This document shows, one piece after another, positions 17,679 through 26,910 of a DNA stretch of 64,000 nt (position 1 is its first letter; every line of letters begins with the position of its first letter). This DNA is from Pedobacter westerhofensis (GTDB lineage: Bacteria; Bacteroidota; Bacteroidia; Sphingobacteriales; Sphingobacteriaceae). The notes beneath the pieces were generated by a model that was not told where the DNA came from, ran no database searches, and saw nothing but the letters and a program-made list of their open reading frames with translations. The position numbers and the translations under genes were made by a program. The stretch covers positions 372,001 to 436,000 of the forward strand of contig NZ_FXTN01000001.1 of NCBI RefSeq assembly GCF_900182595.1, written 5' to 3'.

Positions 17679-18470
17679 TTATTTACTGTCATCATTAGCC
17701 TGATCTGCAGCTGCGCCAGTAGATTTTGCCGGAGCAGAAGTTGTGGCAGAAGCTGTAGTTTGGGCAGCCGGTGTTTTTCTTGCAGCGGGTCTTCCTGCTT
17801 TTCTGGCTGCCGGAGTTTTTGTATCATCTGATGCTGCTGCAGGTTTAACTGCGGCAGGAGTTTTTGCACTGCGGGGTCTAGCGGCGGGTGTTTTTGTCGC
17901 GGGCGTTTTTGAAGCTGGTGTTTTTAAAGCTGGTGTTTTTGTAGTGCTGACAGGAGCATCAACAGGCTTCGCAGGCGTTGTAACTGGTTTAGTCACTGCA
18001 GCAGCAGATTCAGTTTTGGCCGCTGTAGTTTTGATCGCACGCTTTGCTCTTTGAACAGGTGCGGCAGTTTCTGCTTTTGCCTGTACAGTTGCTGCCTTAA
18101 CAGGTTTGGCTATGGCACTTGCTGCTTTCTCTGCTGTTTCAATGGCAGGCACTTTGATACTGCTTACCACCGGCTTTGCTTTAGAGATCGCTTTTTCTAC
18201 TTCCTTTTTGGCTTTTTCAGATCCCTTTACTGCGGATTTCTTAGCCTTTACAGCTTTAGTGCTGATTTCTTGTTCGGTGGACTTAAATTTCTTCGCCAGT
18301 TTAGCTGCAACAGTTTTAGCCGCCTTTGCTACATCATCGCCAATTTTTTCAGCATCATGTCCGAGGTGAGTGATTGCCTCAAGGAATTTTTGTGCAAGAC
18401 TTAATTCTAATTCTTTTTTAACTGCTTTTTTAGCGAGTTTTTTTTGCACTTTTGGTTTTCTGGTTTTCAT
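17679..18470 (-). CDS. Lys/Ala/Pro-rich histone H1-like protein
   Basis: 263 residues with strong low complexity. The first 60 residues are Lys-rich and helical (KKLAKKAVKKELELSLAQKF). The middle is an Ala/Lys-rich helical zone. From about residue 170 there is a Pro-rich tail with seven copies of KTPA and an AGRP segment that resembles half of an AT-hook. The tail composition resembles histone H1 C-terminal domains and the H1-like proteins of bacteria, so a DNA- or RNA-binding nucleoid role is plausible but not proven. No enzymatic domain is visible. Codon phase and composition support a real gene on this strand; antisense frames are by-products of the repeat. It stands alone between ppk1 and yajQ. 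Confidence 0.75.
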   Translation of the reverse strand: MKTRKPKVQKKLAKKAVKKELELSLAQKFLEAITHLGHDAEKIGDDVAKAAKTVAAKLAKKFKSTEQEISTKAVKAKKSAVKGSEKAKKEVEKAISKAKPVVSSIKVPAIETAEKAASAIAKPVKAATVQAKAETAAPVQRAKRAIKTTAAKTESAAAVTKPVTTPAKPVDAPVSTTKTPALKTPASKTPATKTPAARPRSAKTPAAVKPAAASDDTKTPAARKAGRPAARKTPAAQTTASATTSAPAKSTGAAADQANDDSK

Positions 18471-18544
18471 AAAATATTTTTTAGCCTGAACGTTAAAAGA
18501 TTAATATTTAAATCTAATATATTTTTTATTCTAAAGCTATAATC

Positions 18545-19036
18545 ATGCCCACTTTCGATATCGTAAGTAAAGTAGATGCGCAAACATTGGATAATGCAAT
18601 GAACAACGCAAAAAAGGAAATCCTTAACCGTTATGATTTCTCCACCTCCCAAAGCACAATTGACCACGATAAAAAAACCAACGTAATCACCGTGGTTACT
18701 GAAGATGACATGCGACTGAAAGCAATTGAGGATTCGATCATTTCAAGAATGGTGAAGCAAAATCTGGATCCCAAAAGCCTTGATTTCGGGAAAGAGCAGT
18801 ATGCCTCGGGGAACATGATCAGGAAAGAAATTTCGATCAAGGAAGGAATTGACAAAGAAGTAGCCAAGAAAATTGTAGCCAAGATCAAAGCCAGCGGGCT
18901 TAAAGTTCAGCCTTCGATGATGGACGATCAGGTAAGGGTACAAAGCAAAAACATAGACGACCTGCAGAAAGTGATTGCATTGTGCAAAAGTGAAGACTTT
19001 GGCCAGCCTTTACAATTCATCAATATGCGTAACTAA
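18545..19036 (+). CDS. yajQ: YajQ-family nucleotide-binding protein
   Basis: 163 residues, the usual YajQ length. The N-terminus (PTFDIVSKVDAQTLDNAMNN) and the segment KKEILNRYDF are the family hallmarks. Family members bind nucleotides; a member in Xanthomonas binds cyclic-di-GMP. The C-terminus ends in QPLQFINMRN, as is standard. Its stop overlaps the start of the GNAT gene by one base (TAATG), so the two are probably co-transcribed. It is divergent from the histone-like gene with 74 bp of AT-rich DNA between. Confidence 0.93.
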   Translation: MPTFDIVSKVDAQTLDNAMNNAKKEILNRYDFSTSQSTIDHDKKTNVITVVTEDDMRLKAIEDSIISRMVKQNLDPKSLDFGKEQYASGNMIRKEISIKEGIDKEVAKKIVAKIKASGLKVQPSMMDDQVRVQSKNIDDLQKVIALCKSEDFGQPLQFINMRN

Positions 19037-19482
19037 TGGAAATTGCGGAGAACGGATTTATCTTTTCTGACGACAAAAACCTGGTTGATGTTACCGCGGT
19101 ACATCATTACCTGAGCACGCAGTCATACTGGGCCCGGGAAATCCCAAAGGAGATTGTAGCAAAATCGATTGCCAACTCCCTTTGCTTTGGTATTTACAGG
19201 GACGGCCGCCAGGCAGGGTTTGCCCGCTGGATCACCGATGGCGCAACGTTCGGATATCTGGCAGATGTGTACGTGGAAGATGAATTCCGCGGACTTGGTT
19301 TATCTAAGAAGTTAATGACGATCATGCTTTTCCATGAGGAACTGCAGGGCCTCAGAAGATATATGCTGGCTACGCGGGATGCACATGCCCTGTACAGTCA
19401 GTTTGGCTTTGAAGCCCTAGAAAACCCGGACAGCATCATGGCAATTATCATCCAGAATGCCTATCTGAAACACAAAGATTAG
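19036..19482 (+). CDS. GNAT-family N-acetyltransferase
   Basis: 148 residues. The acetyl-CoA-binding motif A is VEDEFRGLGLSKKLM (about residues 79-93), preceded by the beta-4 strand GYLADVYV. LATRDAHALYSQFGFE near the C-terminus is a common ending in this family of small acetyltransferases. The substrate cannot be predicted. It is coupled to yajQ through a TAATG overlap and its 3' end overlaps the convergent GH43 gene by 4 bp. Confidence 0.88.
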   Translation: MEIAENGFIFSDDKNLVDVTAVHHYLSTQSYWAREIPKEIVAKSIANSLCFGIYRDGRQAGFARWITDGATFGYLADVYVEDEFRGLGLSKKLMTIMLFHEELQGLRRYMLATRDAHALYSQFGFEALENPDSIMAIIIQNAYLKHKD

Positions 19483-20456
19483 TCTAATCTTTGTGCTTTC
19501 ACTCCTTCTTTGGTAATCACCACAGGTTTGATCAGGCCATCCTTATCAAAGGACATCACATCGATACAGGTTTCCCTGTGGTTACCGTTTGTTTCTGTTA
19601 ATGGCCGGCGGTGATAAACAATGTACCAGAGGTCTTTCTTCTTGTTGTGAATTACAGAATGGTGCCCGGCACCGGTCGCTATTTTCGGGTCCTGTTTAAG
19701 GATCTTTCCTATTCTTTTAAAAGGGCCCATCGGAGAATCGGCTATGGCATATGCTACTGAATAATCAGGGCCTGTCCAGCCACCCTCAGACCACATGAAA
19801 TAGTATTTTCCGTTTCTGACGAACATATACGGGCCTTCTACGTAACCCTCAGGAGTAATTTCCTTATAAGTAGTCCCATCTTTAAAAGGCACAAGTGTTT
19901 TAAAATCATTGCTCAGCCTTGCAACATTGCAATGCTGCCACCCACCGTAAATGATATAATACTGCCCGTCTTTATCCTTAAATACAAACTGGTCTATTGG
20001 TTGTGCACCATTATGAAAGCTGTCAATCAGCGGCTTGCCGATATGATCTTTGTAAGGCCCTTCAGGACGATCAGCCACTGCCACTCCTATCCCGCCGCTT
20101 TCCTTGTCGCTCTGAATATCGTTTGCCCCGAAAAACAGGAAATATCTTTTATCTTTTTCAACAATTGCAGGGGCCCAGATTGCTTTTTTAGCCCATTTTA
20201 CCGCGGCTGTATCCAGTACATGCGGATGTTTTTCCCAGCTGACCAGGTCTTTGGAACTGAACGCATCCAGAAATACCTGTTCTTTATAAGGAGCAGAGTA
20301 AGTGGGATAAACCCAGTACTGTTTGTTGAAGACAGCAGATTCAGGATCTGCATACCAGCCTTTAAAAATGGGGTTGCCCGAAGTAGTGGCTTGCTGCGCA
20401 AAAGCGCCCGAAATGCCGGTAAGCAAAACTAGTAAAAGAGAATTTAGAGATTTCAT
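19479..20456 (-). CDS. Secreted glycoside hydrolase family 43 protein
   Basis: 325 residues with a signal peptide (about 1-20, ending AFAQ). Five-bladed propeller pattern of GH43: catalytic base Asp in WYADPESAV, pKa-modulating Asp in PIDQFVF, and acid Glu in EGPYMF, with the usual AGHHSV segment near the C-terminus. GH43 enzymes are mostly alpha-L-arabinofuranosidases or beta-xylosidases; this one has no carbohydrate-binding module. It is isolated from the utilisation locus at 34-57 kb. The upstream gene on the same strand ends 36 bp away. Confidence 0.88.
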   Translation of the reverse strand: MKSLNSLLLVLLTGISGAFAQQATTSGNPIFKGWYADPESAVFNKQYWVYPTYSAPYKEQVFLDAFSSKDLVSWEKHPHVLDTAAVKWAKKAIWAPAIVEKDKRYFLFFGANDIQSDKESGGIGVAVADRPEGPYKDHIGKPLIDSFHNGAQPIDQFVFKDKDGQYYIIYGGWQHCNVARLSNDFKTLVPFKDGTTYKEITPEGYVEGPYMFVRNGKYYFMWSEGGWTGPDYSVAYAIADSPMGPFKRIGKILKQDPKIATGAGHHSVIHNKKKDLWYIVYHRRPLTETNGNHRETCIDVMSFDKDGLIKPVVITKEGVKAQRLD

Positions 20457-20479
20457 ATTGGCTTTTTACTGGATATGGT

Positions 20480-20487
20480 CAAAAATA
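20480..20487 (-). promoter_or_regulatory. Candidate -7 element for the GH43 gene
   Basis: On the minus strand TATTTTTG fits TAnnTTTG, 23 bp before the GH43 ATG. No TTTG is present at the expected distance upstream, so support is moderate only. Confidence 0.35.
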
Positions 20488-20492
20488 CAGGA

Positions 20493-21806
20493 TCAGACAG
20501 TTTTCACATCAGTTTCACTGTAGTCCTTAATGTCCGTAATATATCCATTCAAAATCAAAAAATCAAAAAGTGGCTTTGCATCAGGTGTAACGGGCATATT
20601 TGCCGTCGTAATTACCTGGTTTGTTTTTTTATCCAGAAAGGGATAGGCAAACAGCTTCACATTTTTGGTAAACATATCACTTACATAACTAAGCAGCTGA
20701 CTGGAATAATTGCCGCCGAAATTACTGGAGTTGAATACAAATTTCAGGTTATTGATATTGGTAGATATCCCTACGCTCTTGGGTTTGCACCTGTCCAGGT
20801 ACTTGGCAAGTTTATTATGTCTTGCAAAGTTGGAAACAATGACCAGGTTGCCCGTTTTAAACATTTCTTCGGCACGCTTTGCTACGGCATCGAGATCAAT
20901 ATCTTCAGGAACTTCATCGTTAGCGGTGAGCACATTGGACATCAGCACCTCGATCAGCACACTGAGATTCTCTTTGTTCACATTCTCCGTTCGCCTGAAC
21001 TGGTCCACAGCATTGTTGAACATGCTGAAATTGGGCAGTGATTTCTGCGCATATTTTGTTCTGAGGATCATGATGTCCTTTTTGTACAGCAGGTCCTTGG
21101 CCAGGCAGGGGTTGCCCAGTGAATCAAATATTGCAGCATCGGAGAAGTCCTTCACTACAAGGTATAAATTGAGCAGCACATTGTTGATGCTCTTAAAAGC
21201 AGGGCCATTGACCGAGATCAGGTCGATCTCCACCGAGCCAACAGTGAGATTTTCTACCAGGGATTCGATCATCCTTTTGGGATCATCATTGTAATAGAAA
21301 GCCGCATAAACAAGGTTTACGCCGATGATCCCCAGCACATTTTGCTGCAGGGCAGCATCAGTATCCAGCAAGCGAACATGAAAAAAGATCTCATTGGGCT
21401 CGCCTCCGGGCTCGATCTGGAACTTCACCCCGATCCAGCCGTGGGGGTCATTGGATTTGTTATAATTTAAGGTGGTTACCGTATCTGCAAAAGCGAAAAA
21501 TGTCCTGCAGTCATATTTTTCTCCGCAGAGTCTTTCAGTAAGCAGGTCGAACTCATGATTGAGCATTTTTTTTAAGCGCGACTGGCTTACATATCTTCCT
21601 GTTTCTTCCGCCCCGTAGATGGCGTCACTGAAGGTCATGTCGTAAGCCGACATGGTTTTTGCTACCGTTCCTGAAGCAGCGCCTGCCGTAAAAAAATTAC
21701 GGGCTACTTCCTGTCCTGCCCCGATCTCAGCAAAAGTTCCGTAAATATCAGGGTTTAGGTTAATATTCAGGGCTTTACGCTTGGTATCAAGAATTTCTCT
21801 TTCCAT
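20493..21806 (-). CDS. Conserved Bacteroidota protein of unknown function
   Basis: 437 residues, cytoplasmic (no signal peptide or membrane segment). The N-terminal stretch NPDIYGTFAEIGAGQEVARN and FFTAGAASGTVAKTMSAYDM are highly distinctive, and I recall close homologues across Bacteroidota. Some automatic annotations call such proteins nicotinate-nucleotide adenylyltransferase, but I see no nucleotidyltransferase HxGH motif, so I do not accept that name. The composition is that of a normal soluble protein. The GAGQ/GAASG glycine-rich start could bind a cofactor, but this is a guess. It is divergent from the ABC-transporter gene. Confidence 0.75.
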   Translation of the reverse strand: MEREILDTKRKALNINLNPDIYGTFAEIGAGQEVARNFFTAGAASGTVAKTMSAYDMTFSDAIYGAEETGRYVSQSRLKKMLNHEFDLLTERLCGEKYDCRTFFAFADTVTTLNYNKSNDPHGWIGVKFQIEPGGEPNEIFFHVRLLDTDAALQQNVLGIIGVNLVYAAFYYNDDPKRMIESLVENLTVGSVEIDLISVNGPAFKSINNVLLNLYLVVKDFSDAAIFDSLGNPCLAKDLLYKKDIMILRTKYAQKSLPNFSMFNNAVDQFRRTENVNKENLSVLIEVLMSNVLTANDEVPEDIDLDAVAKRAEEMFKTGNLVIVSNFARHNKLAKYLDRCKPKSVGISTNINNLKFVFNSSNFGGNYSSQLLSYVSDMFTKNVKLFAYPFLDKKTNQVITTANMPVTPDAKPLFDFLILNGYITDIKDYSETDVKTV

Positions 21807-21810
21807 TCCG

Positions 21811-21818
21811 CAAAAATA
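21811..21818 (-). promoter_or_regulatory. Possible -7 element very close to the start of the unknown gene
   Basis: TATTTTTG (minus strand) lies only 5 bp before the ATG at 21806. If used, the transcript would start at or next to the start codon, a leaderless mRNA. No -33 element is seen, so chance is possible. Confidence 0.25.
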
Positions 21819-21867
21819 GCCAAAAACCCGGAATTTGAGGGATAATTTTAGCTATATTGGTCTTCAG

Positions 21868-23583
21868 ATGTTAAATGTAATCGATCTAAATATTCAGTTC
21901 TATAACCAGGAAGAGCGCTCCTGGGTTACAGCCGTTAAGAAAATCAGTTTCCGCGCAGAAAAGGGAAAAGTATTGGGAATCGTTGGTGAATCCGGCTCCG
22001 GGAAATCAGTGACCTCCTTTTCTATTATGCGCTTACACGATCCAAAATATGCGAGGATCGGCGGCGACATCATCTTTAATGAGGTGAGCCTGCCGCAGCT
22101 GTCAGACGAGGAGATGAATTGTTACCGCGGCAACAGGATAGCGATGATCTTTCAGGAACCAATGACCTCGCTCAACCCGGTCTTTACCTGCGGCTACCAG
22201 GTACAGGAGGCAATTATCCTGCACCAGTCGCTCTCAAAGGATGAAGCGCGCGAAAGGACGATTGCGCTTTTCAAAGAGGTGCAGCTCCCCCGTCCGGAAC
22301 AAATGTTCGAGTCTTATCCTCACCAGCTTTCGGGGGGACAAAAACAAAGGGTGATGATTGCGATGGCGCTGAGCTGCAATCCCGAACTGCTGATCGCCGA
22401 TGAACCTACCACTGCGCTGGATGTAACCGTCCAGAAGACAATCCTGCAACTGCTGTTAAAAATCAAAACAGAAAGGAACATGGGGATGATCTTTATTTCG
22501 CATGACCTGGGCGTGATCAGTGAGATTGCAGACGAAGTTGCCGTGATGTACAAAGGGGAGATTGTTGAACAGGGAACAGTGGATGCACTTTTTCATCATC
22601 CGCAGCATCCATATACCAAAGGATTACTGGCCTGCAGGCCCTCTCCGCAGCACCGTTTAAAAAAATTACCGGTAGTGGCAGATTTTATTGGCGCTACTGC
22701 CGACCGGCCTGTCGCGCATCTGCTGGCCGGCAACAGCTATTCGCAGGAAGAGATTGACAGCCGGAGGAAAAAATTATACAGCGCCCCGCCCCTGCTCGAA
22801 ATCAAAAATCTCTGCACCTGGTTCCCCATCAAAAAGGGACTCTTTGGCCAGGCAACAGAGGTGGTAAAAGCAGTAGATGATGTAAGCTTTAAACTTCATC
22901 CCGGCGAAACCCTCGGACTGGTTGGCGAGTCTGGCTGTGGCAAAACTACGCTGGGGAGAACTATTCTCAGGCTCACAGAGCCCACATCGGGATCTATCAC
23001 CTTTGAAGGGCAGGACATCACTCACCTGAAAAGCACTGAACTGAGAAAACTGCGCAGGGAGATCCAGCTGATTTTCCAGGACCCTTATTCTTCCCTTAAT
23101 CCAAGATTAACCGTAGGGAATGCGCTGATGGAACCCCTGCAGGTGCACCGCGTATTTAACTCTGCCACCCAGCGGCTAAACCATGTACAGCACCTCCTTG
23201 AACTGGTAGGCCTGAAACCCGAACACCTGAACAGGTACCCGCACGAGTTTTCCGGCGGCCAGCGCCAGCGTATCGTGATTGCCCGCGCATTAGCTTTACA
23301 GCCGAGGCTGATCATCTGCGATGAATCTGTTTCTGCACTCGATGTATCTGTACAGGCGCAGGTGCTTAACCTTTTGCGGTCACTGCAGCAGGAACTCGGG
23401 CTCAGCTATATCTTTATCTCGCACGATCTGGCGGTAGTTAAACATTTATCAGACCGTATGATCGTGATGAACAAAGGAAAAATCGAAGAGGAAAACTTTC
23501 CGGAAATCATTTACAATGATCCGCAGACAGCGTATACCAAGAAGCTGATTGCTGCAATACCGGGAAGAAGATTCCCTGAATAA
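21868..23583 (+). CDS. Fused oligopeptide-type ABC transporter ATPase (two ATP-binding domains)
   Basis: 571 residues. The protein holds two complete ABC ATPase domains, equivalent to DppD and DppF in one chain. Domain 1 (about 1-260): Walker [10 protein letters not shown], signature LSGGQKQRV, Walker [13 protein letters not shown]. Domain 2 (about 310-560): [30 protein letters not shown]. Each domain ends with the [16 protein letters not shown] segment typical of peptide/nickel importers. No permease or binding-protein gene is adjacent. I prefer the ATG at 21868 over a TTG at 21835. Confidence 0.92.
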   Translation: MLNVIDLNIQFYNQEERSWVTAVKKISFRAEKGKVLGIVGESGSGKSVTSFSIMRLHDPKYARIGGDIIFNEVSLPQLSDEEMNCYRGNRIAMIFQEPMTSLNPVFTCGYQVQEAIILHQSLSKDEARERTIALFKEVQLPRPEQMFESYPHQLSGGQKQRVMIAMALSCNPELLIADEPTTALDVTVQKTILQLLLKIKTERNMGMIFISHDLGVISEIADEVAVMYKGEIVEQGTVDALFHHPQHPYTKGLLACRPSPQHRLKKLPVVADFIGATADRPVAHLLAGNSYSQEEIDSRRKKLYSAPPLLEIKNLCTWFPIKKGLFGQATEVVKAVDDVSFKLHPGETLGLVGESGCGKTTLGRTILRLTEPTSGSITFEGQDITHLKSTELRKLRREIQLIFQDPYSSLNPRLTVGNALMEPLQVHRVFNSATQRLNHVQHLLELVGLKPEHLNRYPHEFSGGQRQRIVIARALALQPRLIICDESVSALDVSVQAQVLNLLRSLQQELGLSYIFISHDLAVVKHLSDRMIVMNKGKIEEENFPEIIYNDPQTAYTKKLIAAIPGRRFPE

Positions 23584-23656
23584 TTTATAGAATCAGTGCC
23601 GGGAAGCATATTAAAAACTTTGCATCCGTGCCTCCGGGAGTTGTTAAAAGCTGAAC

Positions 23657-24538
23657 CTATCTGGCAGGCTGATCAGGCGCAGACAATTGCAGCACAGCGG
23701 TGTTCAGTGCCCGCCTGATCTCTCTTTCCTTCAGCTTGTCGTAATTATTCAGCAATACCTGGACTTTGAACCGCGCTACATCCTTACTGATGGCCAGTGT
23801 TTTGATGGTTAAGCCGCCAGACGTGATATAATTAGCAAAGCCCTGAACAGATTCATTCAGATAGATTTCGAGTTCCCCCGGAGCGAAACCAAGGCTCAGA
23901 GACAGCTCAAACTCAATACTTAGTTTTTTGATGTTTTGTTTCGACTGGTTGATGATCACTGAACTGAACACCACAGAATTAGGAACAATCACCATGTCAT
24001 TGTCTTCGTTTTGAAGGATCACGTTAATCAAAGTAATATCCAGGATTTTACCTTCGGTATCATGCAATTTGATATGATCGCCGAGGGAGAGGCGATCTGA
24101 GAACATGATGATCAGTCCATTGATCATGTTAGTGATATAATCTTTAAATGTGACAGCAATAGCCGCTGCGACGATAGTAATGCTGGTTAAGAATTCCAGG
24201 GGGGATTTCCCCATGAAGATCATAAAAGCGATGACCCCAAAAGCCGTATTTAATATAGAGACGATCCTGTTGATCCCCAGAATGAAATTATCTTTGATAT
24301 TTGGTTTTAAGCGGTGCTTACGGATATACCAATAAATGATAATCAAACGCAGAAAGGAAACAGCGGTACTTGGCCCAAGGAATACAATCAGTGCGGAGTT
24401 AGTATTCTCGATCCAGCGATACTTTATAAAAAGATCTGGCTCACTGAATTTAGCATAAACCATCAGCATAAACAGCACGGTCTTTACCAAAATCATAAAT
24501 ATTTCACTTTTAATCTTTCTTTGTTTTTCCTCGATCAT
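23657..24538 (-). CDS. Mechanosensitive ion channel (MscS) family protein
   Basis: 293 residues. Four or so hydrophobic segments occupy residues 10-140, followed by the MscS pore-to-beta-domain transition: TFKDYITNMINGLIIMFSDR then LSLGDHIKL. The segment NEDNDMVIVPNSVVFSSVIIN matches the conserved MscS beta domain (VPN). It would act as an inner-membrane tension-gated channel in osmotic protection, or as a small MscS-like channel of other function. It is convergent with the ABC gene; the 73 bp between them have no clear terminator. Confidence 0.9.
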   Translation of the reverse strand: MIEEKQRKIKSEIFMILVKTVLFMLMVYAKFSEPDLFIKYRWIENTNSALIVFLGPSTAVSFLRLIIIYWYIRKHRLKPNIKDNFILGINRIVSILNTAFGVIAFMIFMGKSPLEFLTSITIVAAAIAVTFKDYITNMINGLIIMFSDRLSLGDHIKLHDTEGKILDITLINVILQNEDNDMVIVPNSVVFSSVIINQSKQNIKKLSIEFELSLSLGFAPGELEIYLNESVQGFANYITSGGLTIKTLAISKDVARFKVQVLLNNYDKLKEREIRRALNTAVLQLSAPDQPAR

Positions 24539-24721
24539 TTTTAGCAGGATATATCTTTATCGTTTATTTAAGGGGTCTTTTTTCTGCCAGGTTAAAGCAA
24601 ACCATCCACCCTGATTATCACTATGCAAAGCTCAGCGGATCATTGTACAAATATACACTAGCTTCTTTTTACCCCATAAATCATTTCAAAGTGTTACCTT
24701 CGGAATATTGACAAATATACT

Positions 24722-26854
24722 ATGGCAAAAAAGAAATCTTCTCAAATAAAACTCGTAATAACACAGTTGATCAGTGACGTTTTAGAGAAAAGCAATAATG
24801 AGGCCCTGAATTACAAACAAGTCTCAGCCAAATTGAACATAACAGATAACGAATCCCGGGAAACCATCCTGGAAATCCTTAAAGAACAAGCCCAGAAGGG
24901 TGTCTTTGCTGAGCCTGAGAAAGGCAAATTCAAATTAAAAGACCTGAAGACCTTTATCACAGGCAAGGTAGATATGACTGCAGACGGAGCGGCTTTTATC
25001 ATTCCGGATGATGAATTTGAAAAGGATGTTTTTGTATCAGCCCGCAAACTGCACAATGCACTGCATGGCGATAAGGTAAAAGTGTACATCTACGCCAAAA
25101 AAAGCGGCAGGAAAAACGAAGGTGAAGTTGTAGAAATCATCCAGCGCCTGAAAACCGACTTTATAGGCGTGATCAAAATATCAGAACGCTTTGCTTTTGT
25201 GACCATCGACGATAAAAAGATGCTGTACAATATTTTTGTGCCCCTGACAGACCTGGCCGGTGCAAAAAACGGACAAAAGGTACAGGTGGCCATTACAGAC
25301 TGGCCTGAAGGTGCAAAAAACCCGATTGGAAAGATCATCAATATTCTGGGCACGCAGGGCGAAAACGACACGGAAATGAACGCCATTCTGGCACAATACG
25401 GTTTCCCGCTATCCTTTCCGCCGGAGGTTGAAAAAGAAGCCAATGAAATCCCGGAGCAGATTACTGAGGATGACATGAAAGACCGCAGGGATTTCAGGCA
25501 GACAACAACTTTTACCATTGACCCGGCAGATGCGAAGGATTTTGATGATGCCATCTCTTTTAAAACGCTCGAAAACGGAAACTATGAAATCGGTGTACAT
25601 ATCGCTGATGTATCTCACTACGTTCAGCCCAAAAGCTGGCTGGACAAAGAGGCTTATTCCAGAGCTACATCCGTGTACCTGGTGGACAGGGTAATTCCCA
25701 TGCTGCCCGAAAGACTGAGCAACGGGGTATGTTCATTGCGGCCCCATGAAGACAAGCTCTGCTTTGCGGCAGTATTTGAACTGGATAATGAAGCCAACAT
25801 CAAAAATGAATGGTTCGGAAGAACGGCAATTCATTCCGACAGGCGCTTCAGCTATGAAGAAGCACAGGAAGTGATAGAAAATAAAACGGGCGATTACGCG
25901 GCTGAACTTGCGAAGCTCAACGAGCTTGCTTATATCCTGCGCGACAGGAAGTTTAAAAACGGCGCCATCAGCTTTGAAAGTACGGAAGTAAAATTCCAGC
26001 TCGATGAAAAAGGAAAACCAATCGGGGTTTATGTAAAAGAGCGGAAAGACGCACACAAACTGATTGAGGATTTCATGCTGCTTGCCAATAAAAAAGTAGC
26101 AGAGTTTATCGCAAAAAAAGGTAAGGGAAAACAGAAGTATACTTTTGTGTACCGCTCACATGATTCTCCAAATCTCGAAAACCTGGGCAACTTTGCACTG
26201 TTTGCCGCACGTTTTGGTTATAAGATCAATATGAAATCTGACAAGGATATTGCTAAATCGCTAAACTTCCTGATGGAAGACGTAGAGGGCAAAAAAGAAC
26301 AGAACGTACTGACCCAGCTGGCGATCCGCTCGATGGCAAAAGCAGTTTATACTACTAAAAAGACAAGCCATTACGGACTTGCATTTGATCATTACACGCA
26401 TTTCACCTCTCCTATCCGCCGTTATCCGGATGTGATGGTACACCGCCTGCTCGCAGCCTATCTGAATGGTGAACGATCGGCAAACGAAGACGAATATGAA
26501 ACCGCAGCTTCCCATTCATCGGCCATGGAAAAACGTGCTGCCGATGCAGAACGCGCTTCCATCAAATACAAACAGGTAGAATACCTTGAAGAAAATGTAG
26601 GCAAGATGTTTATGGGCATCATTTCAGGCGTTACCGAATGGGGCATGTATGTAGAACTGATTGAGAATAAATGTGAGGGAATGATCAGATTAAAGGATAT
26701 AGCAGACGACTTCTACGTACTGGACGAAAAAAATTACTGCATCGTGGGCCAGCGCAAGAAAAAGAAATATCAGCTGGGCGATGAAGTAAAAGTGAAAGTA
26801 AAAAAAGTAGATCTGTCGAAAAGACAGATCGATTTCTCACTGGTACAGGATTAA
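24722..26854 (+). CDS. rnr: Ribonuclease R
   Basis: 710 residues, normal for RNase R. It is a processive 3'-5' exoribonuclease that degrades structured RNA. Order: a winged-helix-like N-terminal region (1-70), cold-shock domains (about 80-230), the RNB catalytic domain starting near 255 with TIDPADAKDFDDAI (the metal-binding Asp cluster) and HIADVSHYV, then the S1 domain (about 635-705) ending in RQIDFSLVQD. SPIRRYPDVMVHRLL is the standard RNB C-terminal motif. It is followed by the prenyl synthase gene 56 bp away on the same strand. Confidence 0.95.
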   Translation: MAKKKSSQIKLVITQLISDVLEKSNNEALNYKQVSAKLNITDNESRETILEILKEQAQKGVFAEPEKGKFKLKDLKTFITGKVDMTADGAAFIIPDDEFEKDVFVSARKLHNALHGDKVKVYIYAKKSGRKNEGEVVEIIQRLKTDFIGVIKISERFAFVTIDDKKMLYNIFVPLTDLAGAKNGQKVQVAITDWPEGAKNPIGKIINILGTQGENDTEMNAILAQYGFPLSFPPEVEKEANEIPEQITEDDMKDRRDFRQTTTFTIDPADAKDFDDAISFKTLENGNYEIGVHIADVSHYVQPKSWLDKEAYSRATSVYLVDRVIPMLPERLSNGVCSLRPHEDKLCFAAVFELDNEANIKNEWFGRTAIHSDRRFSYEEAQEVIENKTGDYAAELAKLNELAYILRDRKFKNGAISFESTEVKFQLDEKGKPIGVYVKERKDAHKLIEDFMLLANKKVAEFIAKKGKGKQKYTFVYRSHDSPNLENLGNFALFAARFGYKINMKSDKDIAKSLNFLMEDVEGKKEQNVLTQLAIRSMAKAVYTTKKTSHYGLAFDHYTHFTSPIRRYPDVMVHRLLAAYLNGERSANEDEYETAASHSSAMEKRAADAERASIKYKQVEYLEENVGKMFMGIISGVTEWGMYVELIENKCEGMIRLKDIADDFYVLDEKNYCIVGQRKKKKYQLGDEVKVKVKKVDLSKRQIDFSLVQD

Positions 26855-26910
26855 CCGTCAGGTAACAGATCAGGGAGCAATTAATTTAGAAAAAGACCAC
26901 AAAATAAATA

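Noticed and set aside
17743..18404. Open frames on the plus strand of the histone-like gene, Ala/Gly/Val- or Cys/Phe-rich
   Set aside because: They mirror the repeats of the Lys/Ala/Pro-rich protein on the other strand; only the minus frame has an H1-like sequence and a sensible start.
20475..21294. Plus-strand frames of 188 and 194 residues over the unknown gene
   Set aside because: They are antisense to a longer, conserved-looking minus-strand gene and have no start context or motif.
23584..23656. Possible terminator between the ABC ATPase and MscS genes
   Set aside because: CCGGGA and TCCGGGAG look repetitive, but they do not form a stable stem followed by a T-run.
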